Translations under genes and position numbers: made by a program
From: CAYFZO01 sp965226235
GTDB lineage: Bacteria; Pseudomonadota; Gammaproteobacteria; Poriferisulfidales; Oxydemutatoraceae
Direction of reading: 5' to 3'
DNA length: 64,000 nt
NCBI GenBank assembly: GCA_965226235.1
Contig: OZ245335.1
Span: 806,001 to 870,000, forward strand
Shown: piece by piece, positions 26,732 through 34,348 of the stretch
Layout: each line of letters opens with the position of its first letter
Position numbering within the stretch: position 1 is the stretch's first letter
Notes under the pieces: model-generated
The model's input: the letters and a program-made list of their open reading frames with translations, nothing else
What the model was told of the DNA's origin: nothing
Databases searched by the model: none

Positions 26732-28187
26732 CGCGGTAATTAGGCGACTCTTTCGTGATCGTTACGCTATGTGCATGGCTTTCTTCCATCCCTGCCTGCG
26801 TAATGCGGATAAAACGGGAAGAGGTGCGGCGCATCTCGACAAGATTACGGCAACCGACGTACCCCATGCTGGCACGAACTCCACCAGCCAGTTGGCAGAC
26901 CACCTCGGCAACGCTGCCCCGATACGGCACCCGCCCTTCTATGCCCTCGGGAACCAGCTTGTCGCCATCAACATCGTTGTCCTGAAAATAACGCTCCCTG
27001 GAACCGCGCCTCATTGCAGCCAAAGACCCCATGCCTCGGTAAGGTTTAAAAGAACGCCCCTGGTACAACTCAACCTGCCCGGGTGCTTCCTGGGTACCTG
27101 CGAACAAGCTGCCTGCCATTACAACGTATGCGCCTGCAGCGATCGCTTTCGCCGCATCTCCGGAAAAACGTACACCACCGTCAGCAATCACCGGCACGCC
27201 GGTGCCTGCGAGCGCCTGGCTGACGTTGTAGATCGCGGTAATCTGCGGAACACCAACACCGGCAATGATCCGCGTCGTGCAAATGGAACCAGGGCCGATA
27301 CCGACTTTCACCGCATCGGCACCACAGTCAACCAGCGCCAGGGCTGCATCTGCCGAAGCGACATTGCCTGCTACCAGTTGAGCCTGGGGAAATTCTTTCC
27401 GGATCCAACGTACTGCATCGAGCACCGACTTCGAATACCCATGCGCGGTATCAACCACAAGCACGTCGACATCGGCGTCGACCAAACCCTCAATTCGCTC
27501 GCGCTCCTCACTTTTGACCCCAACGGCCGCACCGACGCGCAGGCGACCAAACCGATCACGGCAAGCATTGGGGTAGTCACTTGTTTTTTGAAAATCCTTG
27601 ACTGTAATCATGCCACGCAACTCAAACCTGTCGTTCACTACCAGAACTTTCTCTATGCGATGCTTGTGCAGCAACTGTTGAACCTCACCTTTGTCGGCAC
27701 CCTCCTGCACGGTGATCAACTTCTCGCGAGGCGTCATGATCGAAGACACCGGCTCATTCAAGCGGCTTTCAAAACGAACGTCCCGCCGAGTGACAATCCC
27801 GACCAAATCGCTGCCGTCAACGACCGGCACACCTGAAATCCTGTGGCTTTGGGTCAACTCGAGAACCTCGCAAATCGGCATGTCCGGAGGCACGGTGATC
27901 GGCGACTTGATCACACCACTTTCGTATTTCTTGACCTTTCGTACCTGCTCCACCTGCTCGTCAACGCTCATATTTCTATGAACAATCCCGATCCCCCCTT
28001 CCTGCGCGAGGGCGATCGCGAGTTGTGACTCGGTCACCGTGTCCATCGCTGCCGAGGCAAAAGGAACATTCAGTTTTATTTCTGGCGTAAACAGCGTTTC
28101 AAGATCCGTATCGGCAGGTAGAACCTCCGAATACGCCGGCACCAGCAAAACATCGTCGAACGTCAGGGCTTCTTGTAGTGTTTCCAT
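26724..28187 (-). CDS. guaB: IMP dehydrogenase
   Basis: A 487-residue enzyme oxidising IMP to XMP, the first step to GMP. The catalytic cysteine is in GIGPGSICTTR, the flap arginine region is SRERYF and two CBS domains (about residues 95-205) interrupt the barrel (ISGVPVVDG; EKVLVVNDRFELRGMITVKD). Length equals that of E. coli GuaB (488). It is divergent from xseA, with only 58 bp between the starts; the gap contains a TTGCTTGCGA direct repeat at 28197 and 28210. Confidence 0.97.
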   Translation of the reverse strand: METLQEALTFDDVLLVPAYSEVLPADTDLETLFTPEIKLNVPFASAAMDTVTESQLAIALAQEGGIGIVHRNMSVDEQVEQVRKVKKYESGVIKSPITVPPDMPICEVLELTQSHRISGVPVVDGSDLVGIVTRRDVRFESRLNEPVSSIMTPREKLITVQEGADKGEVQQLLHKHRIEKVLVVNDRFELRGMITVKDFQKTSDYPNACRDRFGRLRVGAAVGVKSEERERIEGLVDADVDVLVVDTAHGYSKSVLDAVRWIRKEFPQAQLVAGNVASADAALALVDCGADAVKVGIGPGSICTTRIIAGVGVPQITAIYNVSQALAGTGVPVIADGGVRFSGDAAKAIAAGAYVVMAGSLFAGTQEAPGQVELYQGRSFKPYRGMGSLAAMRRGSRERYFQDNDVDGDKLVPEGIEGRVPYRGSVAEVVCQLAGGVRASMGYVGCRNLVEMRRTSSRFIRITQAGMEESHAHSVTITKESPNYRGA

Positions 28188-28245
28188 GGAAAAAAATTGC
28201 TTGCGAAATTTGCTTGCGATGTATTATACAAGTGACAAAAAAATG

Positions 28246-29610
28246 ATGAACTCCCACACTTGGCTACGATCGCAGCCCGACACCTCCATCGTCTACACGG
28301 TCAGCCGTTTCAACGCAGAACTCAAGCGTCTATTGCTTGATCGATTCAAGCTCATCTGGCTGGAAGGAGAAATTTCCAATCTGTCCCAGCCAGGCTCCGG
28401 ACATATTTACTTCACGCTCAAAGACAGCACCTGCCAGATTCAGTGCGCCATGTTCAGGACAAGAAACCGCTATCTGGACTTCAAACCACAAACCGGCCTG
28501 CAGGTCCTGGTACAGGCGCGTCCGGATTTGTACGAGACCCGGGGCGGTTTTCAGCTTGTAATCAACCATATGGAAGTTTCCGGGCACGGCAATCTATACG
28601 CGCGATTCGAGAGAATCAAGCATAAACTGGAAAAAGAAGGTTTGCTTGATCCACAGAGAAAGCAGCCACTCCCTCCTGCACCTCGCCGCATTGGCGTGAT
28701 CACCTCTGCGGACGGTGCCGCGCTACACGATGTACTGACAACGCTCAACAGGCGTTTCCCTGCCATTGAAATCTTTATATATCCAACACAGGTGCAAGGC
28801 GACAAGGCGTCGGAGTCAATCTGCAACATGATCGAGGTAGCCAATGCCCGTTGCGAAACCGACGTCCTGGTCCTTGCGCGCGGCGGCGGATCGATAGAAG
28901 ATTTGTGGGCTTTCAACGAGGAACGAGTCGCACGCGCCATCGTGGCTTCAAATTTGCCGATCATTACCGGCATTGGTCACGAAACGGACTTCACCATCGC
29001 GGACTTTGTGGCAGATGAACGAGCCCCCACGCCAACCGCGGCGGCTGAACGCGTAAGTCCTGACAGGCAGGCACTGCTGGAAACCACGATCGCCCTGTCA
29101 AAGCGACTGGAAAATCTCTCGCACGGACGACTGGAAACCAGCAAACAAACGCTGGCCCTGTGCCGCTCACAGTTGCTAAGATTCCATCCAATGACTCGCA
29201 TAGAACACTGGGCTCAGCGAATGGACAGCCTCTCGATGCACCTGCTCCACAGCATGCAAAAACACAGCGATACGAGCAAAAAACGCTATGAGTTGGCGCG
29301 AGCAACGCTAACCCGTCATGCGCCTTTCGGTCACGTACGTACCAGACAAATGCGATTGAGGCACGATGTCTATCAATTGAAGCTGGGCGTGCGACGCAGC
29401 CTTGAGCACCGACATAACCATCTGGAGCAGAACGCAGAACGCCTGCGGTCATTCAATCCGTTATCCATACTAAAACGCGGCTATTCAATCACCACCGACT
29501 CCCGCGGGAAAGCCATCAGGTCGATAAAGTCACTTGTGGCTGGGCAAAAAATCAATATCCGCGTAGAAAAAGGTAAGATCGAGGCACTCATTGAAAAGTT
29601 GCGACGTTAG
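28246..29610 (+). CDS. xseA: exodeoxyribonuclease VII large subunit
   Basis: A 454-residue subunit of the nuclease that degrades single-stranded DNA. The N-terminal OB fold includes YTVSRFNAELKRLL and LEGEISNLSQPGSGHIYFTLKD. The catalytic domain has PRRIGVITSADGAALHD, LARGGGSIEDLWAFN and TGIGHETDFTIADFVAD. A long coiled-coil follows, and the end has the typical LKRGYSI motif. Two ATGs (28243 and 28246) are adjacent and either may be used. The small subunit XseB is not in the window. Confidence 0.95.
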   Translation: MNSHTWLRSQPDTSIVYTVSRFNAELKRLLLDRFKLIWLEGEISNLSQPGSGHIYFTLKDSTCQIQCAMFRTRNRYLDFKPQTGLQVLVQARPDLYETRGGFQLVINHMEVSGHGNLYARFERIKHKLEKEGLLDPQRKQPLPPAPRRIGVITSADGAALHDVLTTLNRRFPAIEIFIYPTQVQGDKASESICNMIEVANARCETDVLVLARGGGSIEDLWAFNEERVARAIVASNLPIITGIGHETDFTIADFVADERAPTPTAAAERVSPDRQALLETTIALSKRLENLSHGRLETSKQTLALCRSQLLRFHPMTRIEHWAQRMDSLSMHLLHSMQKHSDTSKKRYELARATLTRHAPFGHVRTRQMRLRHDVYQLKLGVRRSLEHRHNHLEQNAERLRSFNPLSILKRGYSITTDSRGKAIRSIKSLVAGQKINIRVEKGKIEALIEKLRR

Positions 29611-30193
29611 GGAAAAAGGATCCATGCGGGACAAATAACAGGCGGCATGCAAATTCGAATCGTACCGTGGTGAATTCGAGCGTATCCATATTTCCTGGAA
29701 GCCAAGGAATCACAGCATATGAGCGTGACCGGCCAACAAGCCAACAACGCCTTTGCCGTGCTGTTGTCGAGATGCATGCCCAATGGGATTTTACAGGACA
29801 AATGAAGTCCTGTTCCAGACAATACGCTATGGCTTGCGGGATGGAATGCTGCGACACTTGAAGAGAACTTTAAGGTACGATTAGCCACAGGAAATTGCAG
29901 GATCAAGCAGGTGGCGCATGCAGGAAACGGCACTTTCACAGGAACCAAAGATGAAACGCGAAAAAAAACGAACACCGAAAGATGCCGGATCCGATTCCTT
30001 GTTCCCCGGAGGAATTGGCAAAAGGCATACTGAATTCACCTCAAGAGAGATATGTGTGGAAATCCCTCAAGAAAAATCAGACGCAGGATAAATCCATGAA
30101 CATACCAAGCTTGGATAAAATGGCATACACGTTGCCTGAAAGACTCAAGCTCCGAATATAATCTCACTCGCAAACTCGCTTGGGAGCCACACG
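29611..30193. other. gap between xseA and the dksA-like gene
   Basis: This 583-bp region has no recognised gene. A 57-codon frame at 29918-30091 (+) begins MQETALSQEPKMKREKKRTP; it is basic like the next protein but lacks a clear ribosome site. The last 60 bp, including CCGAATATAATCTC, can hold the promoter of the next gene, which has a GGGAGCC ribosome site 8 bp before its ATG. Confidence 0.45.
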
Positions 30194-31114
30194 ATGCCTA
30201 CTAAATCCTCCATAAAAAAAACCGCCTCCGGCGACACCAAAAAAAAGAAAGCTACGACCGCAAAAGCAAAGGAGCGTAAAAAGAGTGCGAAAACAGCCGT
30301 GAGCTTGGTAAAAAAGGCGGTGGTCAAGAAAAAATCAGTCAAAAAAACGGTCGCAAAGAAGCGGAAGGTTCAACCTGAAGCGGTCGCGAAAAAACCCACG
30401 GGTAGCAGAAAAAAAACCACGACAAAAACGGCGGCCAAACCTGTCGCAAAGAAGCGGAAGGTTCAACCTGAAGCGGTTGCGAAAAAACCCACGGGTAGCA
30501 GAAAAAAAACCACGACAAAAACGGCGGCCAAACCTGTCGCAAAGAAGCGGAAGGTTCAACCTGAAGCGGTCGCGAAAAAACCCACGGGTAGCAGAAAAAA
30601 AACCACGAAGACAAAAACGGCCAAACCTGTCGCAAAGAAGCGGAAGGTTCAACCTGAAGCGGTTGCGAAAAAACCTCAGGCTCGGATGATCAAACCCAGC
30701 AACAAGAACCCGGCGCAACGCACACGTCGATCCGGCAAAGGTGGAATCTATATGGGTAAGCGGCAACTGAAGCAGTTTAAAAAAGCATTGCTGGAATGGA
30801 AAAAAGAATTGATGAAAGAAGTAGATAAAACCGTCAGTCACATGAAATCTGATGCCACCAATTTTGCCGACCCTGCCGACAGAGCGACGCAAGAGGAGGA
30901 GTTCAGCCTGGAACTACGAACCCGTGACCGTGAAAGAAAACTGATCAAAAAGATAGACGCCGCGCTAAAGATGATGCTGAACAACGAATATGGCTATTGC
31001 ACCGTATGTGACGCGGAAATCGGCATTCCACGGTTGCAGGCGCGGCCTACAGCGACGCTCTGCATAGAATGCAAGGGGTTGCAGGAACTTAAGGAAAGAC
31101 AGCTAGCGGACTGA
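30194..31114 (+). CDS. dksA: DksA with a long histone H1-like lysine-rich N-terminal repeat region
   Basis: A 306-residue protein in two parts. Residues about 186-306 are an almost canonical DksA: coiled-coil, the acidic tip motif DPADRA near residue 228 that acts in the RNA polymerase secondary channel, EEEFSLELR, and a four-cysteine zinc finger (C269, C272, C290, C293). DksA with ppGpp retunes promoters in the stringent response. Residues 1-185 are Lys/Ala/Thr/Pro-rich, like histone H1 or AlgP tails, and contain 31-residue repeats with KKRKVQPEAVAKKP. E. coli DksA (151 residues) has only a short N-terminus. The tail probably binds nucleic acid without sequence preference; this is inferred from composition. 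Confidence 0.9.
   Translation: MPTKSSIKKTASGDTKKKKATTAKAKERKKSAKTAVSLVKKAVVKKKSVKKTVAKKRKVQPEAVAKKPTGSRKKTTTKTAAKPVAKKRKVQPEAVAKKPTGSRKKTTTKTAAKPVAKKRKVQPEAVAKKPTGSRKKTTKTKTAKPVAKKRKVQPEAVAKKPQARMIKPSNKNPAQRTRRSGKGGIYMGKRQLKQFKKALLEWKKELMKEVDKTVSHMKSDATNFADPADRATQEEEFSLELRTRDRERKLIKKIDAALKMMLNNEYGYCTVCDAEIGIPRLQARPTATLCIECKGLQELKERQLAD
30351..30675 (+). repeat. 93-bp tandem repeats encoding the basic tail of DksA
   Basis: Units begin at 30351, 30444, 30537 and 30630, exactly 93 bp apart; the last is about half a unit. Each encodes VAKKRKVQPEAVAKKPTGSR plus a threonine/lysine stretch. Near identity at base level, including silent positions, indicates recent expansion and probably variable copy number. 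Confidence 0.95.
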
Positions 31115-31176
31115 TGCCCCGGCCGAGCTGCAGAGTCCGGCGCACGCGGTGCATGTCCCAGTCCCGGAGGAGAGGG

Positions 31177-31389
31177 TTAACTCTTATTCGCCGGCCATTT
31201 CCATGGGGTCTCTTTCATGATCAGGAAATAGATCCACACATTTCCGACCAACCCGATGAACAGCATGATGCTGGCCCCCAGACTGGACACCACGTTGTGC
31301 ATCGAGAAGCCGATTAATTCCATAACGCCCCAAATGGCGAAAGACCAAGCGATCATCGCCGCGATTGCTATAAGGTGAAGGTGTTTCAT
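31177..31389 (-). CDS. small two-helix membrane protein
   Basis: A 70-residue protein with two hydrophobic segments (LIAIAAMIAWSFAIWGVMEL and SLGASIMLFIGLVGNVWIYFLI) and a short hydrophilic end KETPWKWPANKS. The ATG at 31389 has a strong ribosome site (ACGAGGAGATT). It lies 35 bp downstream of the reductase gene on the same strand, so it may belong to that operon. Family not recognised. Confidence 0.6.
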   Translation of the reverse strand: MKHLHLIAIAAMIAWSFAIWGVMELIGFSMHNVVSSLGASIMLFIGLVGNVWIYFLIMKETPWKWPANKS

Positions 31390-31424
31390 AATCTCCTCGT
31401 ATTGAATTGGCAAGTATTCACTCG

Positions 31425-32504
31425 TTAACGCCCCTTGGGCATTGTGCTTGAATCAAGAAATTTATCATAAAAAATAGCTGCTTCGTCAAGCCCGGCTAAA
31501 GTCAGTGCCTCGATCCCAGCGTCTATCATCGGTGGCGGGCCACACATGTAAGCCTGACAGGCAGAAATATCCAACAAGCCAGGCTCGATATAGTGGCTAC
31601 GAAGGTGGTCGGTAACAAACCCCCGAGGCCCCTCCCATCCGCTGCCTTCGGGCTCGTTGGAGAGCACGTATTCGAACTCGAACTTGTAATCTTGATGCCA
31701 GCCAGAACGAATATGCTCCATCTCTTCCCGGCAATAAATGTCGGCTTGTGTACGCGCTCCGAAGAGAAAAATCGCATCGCGTTGGATTTTATGCAGACTC
31801 GCATGCTCCAGCACCGCTTTAACTGCGCTCATGCCGCTACCACCAGCGATGCATACCATCGGCAGCTTGCTGTCACGCAACCAGAAGTTCCCATAAGGAC
31901 CAACCACGCTCACGGAGACCCCTTCGCGATTACCTGCGAATAACCACTCGGTAAACTCTCCATTCGGGACCAGTCGAATATACAAGGTGATTTCACCCTC
32001 CGGTTCAATCTCGGGCGCCCTGGCAAAGGAATAGCTACGCGGTCTGTTCAGCCCCTCGTAGGAAACTTCGACGTACTGTCCTGCCAGCACTCCCTCGGGT
32101 AGTGGCGCATCACAGTTGATCCTTACTTCCATGATGTCGTGCGTCAGTTTGCGGGCTGTCGCCAAAGTACCCTTGCGAGTCACAACGGCCACCTTATTGC
32201 CTTCTCCCAACTCGACCTCGATATCGACATCGCTCTTCAAAGCCGTCTGGCAGGCAAGCACCATACCCTGTTTCAGTTGCTCCGGGGTCAGCGCATAGGA
32301 AAAATCATTGAGTGACTTGATTTTGCCCTTCATGAGCGTGCACCTGCATGTACCGCAACTGCCTACCCTGCAATCGTGGGGCCAGTCAAGGCCAGCCCTG
32401 AGCCCGGCGGCAAGCAGGTTCTCTCCGGCCTTTACGGTGATTTGGTGATGCAGATTAACCGTCGCCTGCCAGTCTTTTTTCTTGAAAAATCCAAACACCG
32501 GCAC
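31425..32504 (-). CDS. 2Fe-2S/FAD/NAD(P)H electron-transfer reductase
   Basis: A 359-residue three-domain reductase. The N-terminal plant-type ferredoxin has CRVGSCGTCRC with the last cluster cysteine in VLACQT. The FAD domain motif is RPRSYSFA, and the NAD domain has CIAGGSGMSAVKAVLEH and ends with MCGPPPMID. This is the layout of reductases feeding soluble multicomponent oxygenases (phenol hydroxylase, soluble methane monooxygenase, toluene dioxygenase type). No oxygenase gene is nearby, so the electron acceptor is unknown; the GST and Fer4_19 genes just upstream on the same strand are candidate partners. Confidence 0.85.
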   Translation of the reverse strand: MPVFGFFKKKDWQATVNLHHQITVKAGENLLAAGLRAGLDWPHDCRVGSCGTCRCTLMKGKIKSLNDFSYALTPEQLKQGMVLACQTALKSDVDIEVELGEGNKVAVVTRKGTLATARKLTHDIMEVRINCDAPLPEGVLAGQYVEVSYEGLNRPRSYSFARAPEIEPEGEITLYIRLVPNGEFTEWLFAGNREGVSVSVVGPYGNFWLRDSKLPMVCIAGGSGMSAVKAVLEHASLHKIQRDAIFLFGARTQADIYCREEMEHIRSGWHQDYKFEFEYVLSNEPEGSGWEGPRGFVTDHLRSHYIEPGLLDISACQAYMCGPPPMIDAGIEALTLAGLDEAAIFYDKFLDSSTMPKGR

Positions 32505-32669
32505 GAAAGGTCAACCCTTGGTTATTGCGCTCACGATGATCATGATATCCAGGGAAATCAAAATTTCCCGAATGAATAAATACGGCAGACCAATCTACAA
32601 CCAAAATGTTCTGGTAGCGATCAATGAATAAAGGGTATGCGGGAAAGCAACTGCCTCTATCAGAGAAGC

Positions 32670-33329
32670 TTATACATTGATCGAGATATCCCTCAACCTT
32701 CTTTGCTGAACATCGTCCGCGGTCGGGATTGTCGTAAACGGAATGATTTTTTCCTTGCTGGTACTCGGATGCTTCTTGACTTTCTCAAACCATGAGGCGA
32801 TGGCGGGTTTCGAGTTGACCCCGTCGGCCTGCCCCTTGATGTACAGCATGTTGACACAGGCAGACCAATGAATATCAGCCAGGGTGAAATCACCGCAGAT
32901 GAAATCTCCCCGTTTGGGCGGATTATTGATTTGCTTGTCGAGCGCATCAAAAACAGACCCCAGTTTTTCAAAATCACCGCTGGCCACGTGTGTCTGCACC
33001 ATATTCATCGCGACACCGATCCATTGGTACATGATGGCGCGATGGACGCCGTTCCTCGGTACCAATGATGGGCCAAACCCTTTGTCATCGAGGTACGACA
33101 GGGCCGCCAGAGTACCGTAAACCGTGTATTTTATGTCGCGCAATGCGGGAACCACTCCAAGCGGAGAAACACTGCGAAACTCGGCATCGTTATCATTAAC
33201 ACTCGGATCAACGACTTTGGCTTCGACGTCTACACCCTTCTCCGCGGCAGTCTGAAAGCATTTCGCCGTATCGATACATTGGGGATGCCCATAAATTACC
33301 ATCCTGTTTCTAAGTTGGTCACCTATCAT
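32670..33329 (-). CDS. glutathione S-transferase-like protein
   Basis: A 219-residue protein with a thioredoxin-like N-terminus (MVIYGHPQCIDTAKCFQTAAEKG, then SPLGVVPALRD and the TLAALSYLDD turn) and an all-helical C-terminal domain (GDFTLADIHWSACVNML, the GST N-capping motif region). The cysteine in GHPQC takes the place where beta-class and omega-like GSTs keep a catalytic residue. It is probably a stress or detoxification enzyme. It lies between the Fer4_19 ferredoxin and the reductase on the same strand. Confidence 0.75.
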   Translation of the reverse strand: MIGDQLRNRMVIYGHPQCIDTAKCFQTAAEKGVDVEAKVVDPSVNDNDAEFRSVSPLGVVPALRDIKYTVYGTLAALSYLDDKGFGPSLVPRNGVHRAIMYQWIGVAMNMVQTHVASGDFEKLGSVFDALDKQINNPPKRGDFICGDFTLADIHWSACVNMLYIKGQADGVNSKPAIASWFEKVKKHPSTSKEKIIPFTTIPTADDVQQRRLRDISINV

Positions 33330-33425
33330 TTAAGGCCTCCTTGTTTAACTCCGTTTTGTAGGGACAACTCATCACGGCAAGCCTGTGTCCAGGGACCAAG
33401 CCTGCGTGAAGAACGACACACGCGA

Positions 33426-33611
33426 TCATTCCTCGATGGTCAGTGCCCCTGACGGACATTTCGCCACGGTTGCACGAATAGCTTCTTCGCTGGCACCGCT
33501 TTGATCGATGACAAATTGGCCGTCCTGTACTTTGAATACAGTAGGTAGCCCCTCGACGCATTTACCTGCATGAATGCAGACCGACTCATCCCACTTCACC
33601 TGTGATTTCAT
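33426..33611 (-). CDS. small Fer4_19 (divergent 4Fe-4S mono-cluster) protein
   Basis: A 61-residue protein matching the Fer4_19/YjdI pattern: VCIHAGKCVEGLPTVF, then CPSGAL near the end, with three well-placed cysteines and a histidine in the usual fourth ligand region. The ATG at 33611 has a strong GGAGGTG ribosome site, better than an ATG five codons upstream. YjdI-type proteins are thought to carry an Fe-S cluster, but their role is poorly known. Upstream of the GST and reductase genes on the same strand. Confidence 0.8.
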   Translation of the reverse strand: MKSQVKWDESVCIHAGKCVEGLPTVFKVQDGQFVIDQSGASEEAIRATVAKCPSGALTIEE

Positions 33612-33906
33612 TACATACACCTCCACATGTTGATATCGAACCGAACGCGGTAGTAAAACCGCATGCTAAAAATACAGGACTTTCAGCAATAAATCCACCC
33701 ATTGTACTGCACCGGTTGTATGAACCCATGTTGAGGAAGCATCCGACCGGGCTGTGATGACTGAGTCCTTGGTGTATTCGTTGGCCATGATCACGATCGA
33801 GGTAGCCCCGCAGAGGTGCCGGTTAACCGGTCGATTGCACGACTATGAGCCGCTTCGGTTTGCCTGAAAAAACCACCGCCGGCACCGGCCCCACAGGGCA
33901 TTATTT

Positions 33907-34317
33907 TCATGTTCGCACCGGAGACAGTACCAGTGATACAGAGTTGATGCAGTAGCGCATCCCCGACGGTGGGGGGCCATCGGAAAATACATGCCCTAAA
34001 TGGGACTTGCAGCCGGAACAGTGAACCTCGATCCTGTGCATGCCATTCGAACCATCCCCCTCGGTCTCAACGCAGTTCGCGTTCAGAGGCTGAAAAAAAC
34101 TTGGCCAACCCGTACCGGAATCAAACTTGTGTGAGGATGAAAACAACGGCAGATTACAACAAGTGCAATGATAAGTACCAGAGGTATGGCAATCATGGTA
34201 TTCGCCACTGAACGGGGCTTCAGTCTCCCTGCAACGGCAAATGCGAAACTGTTCCGGGCTCAGGAGACGACGCCACTCCTCTTCGGGCCTGGCGGTTTTC
34301 TTGACTGAGGGACACAC
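33907..34317 (-). CDS. msrB: peptide methionine-R-sulfoxide reductase
   Basis: A 136-residue MsrB. The catalytic cysteine is in RYCINSVSL, and zinc is held by CTCC and CSGC pairs; GTGWPSFFQPL is the substrate-binding signature. It repairs oxidised methionine. The C-terminus ends only a few residues after the catalytic strand. It is 31 bp downstream of pnp on the same strand and may be co-transcribed with it. Confidence 0.92.
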   Translation of the reverse strand: MCPSVKKTARPEEEWRRLLSPEQFRICRCRETEAPFSGEYHDCHTSGTYHCTCCNLPLFSSSHKFDSGTGWPSFFQPLNANCVETEGDGSNGMHRIEVHCSGCKSHLGHVFSDGPPPSGMRYCINSVSLVLSPVRT

Positions 34318-34348
34318 GCTGGTTGATCCCTTCAGGAAAGCAGCAGGG

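Noticed and set aside
29607..29975. 122-codon minus-strand frame after xseA
   Set aside because: Begins with GTG, has no ribosome site or domain, and lies in a region without coding signals.
30351..30675. KKRKV repeats as a true nuclear localisation signal
   Set aside because: The motif fits the monopartite consensus but arises easily in lysine-rich tails; nothing in the window shows secretion of this protein, so it is mentioned only as a side remark.
30335..30892. Long minus-strand frames opposite the dksA repeat region, with repeated Arg/Phe/Cys-rich sequence
   Set aside because: They exist only because the 93-bp repeats lack minus-strand stops; they have no start signal and no family, while the plus strand encodes an evident DksA.
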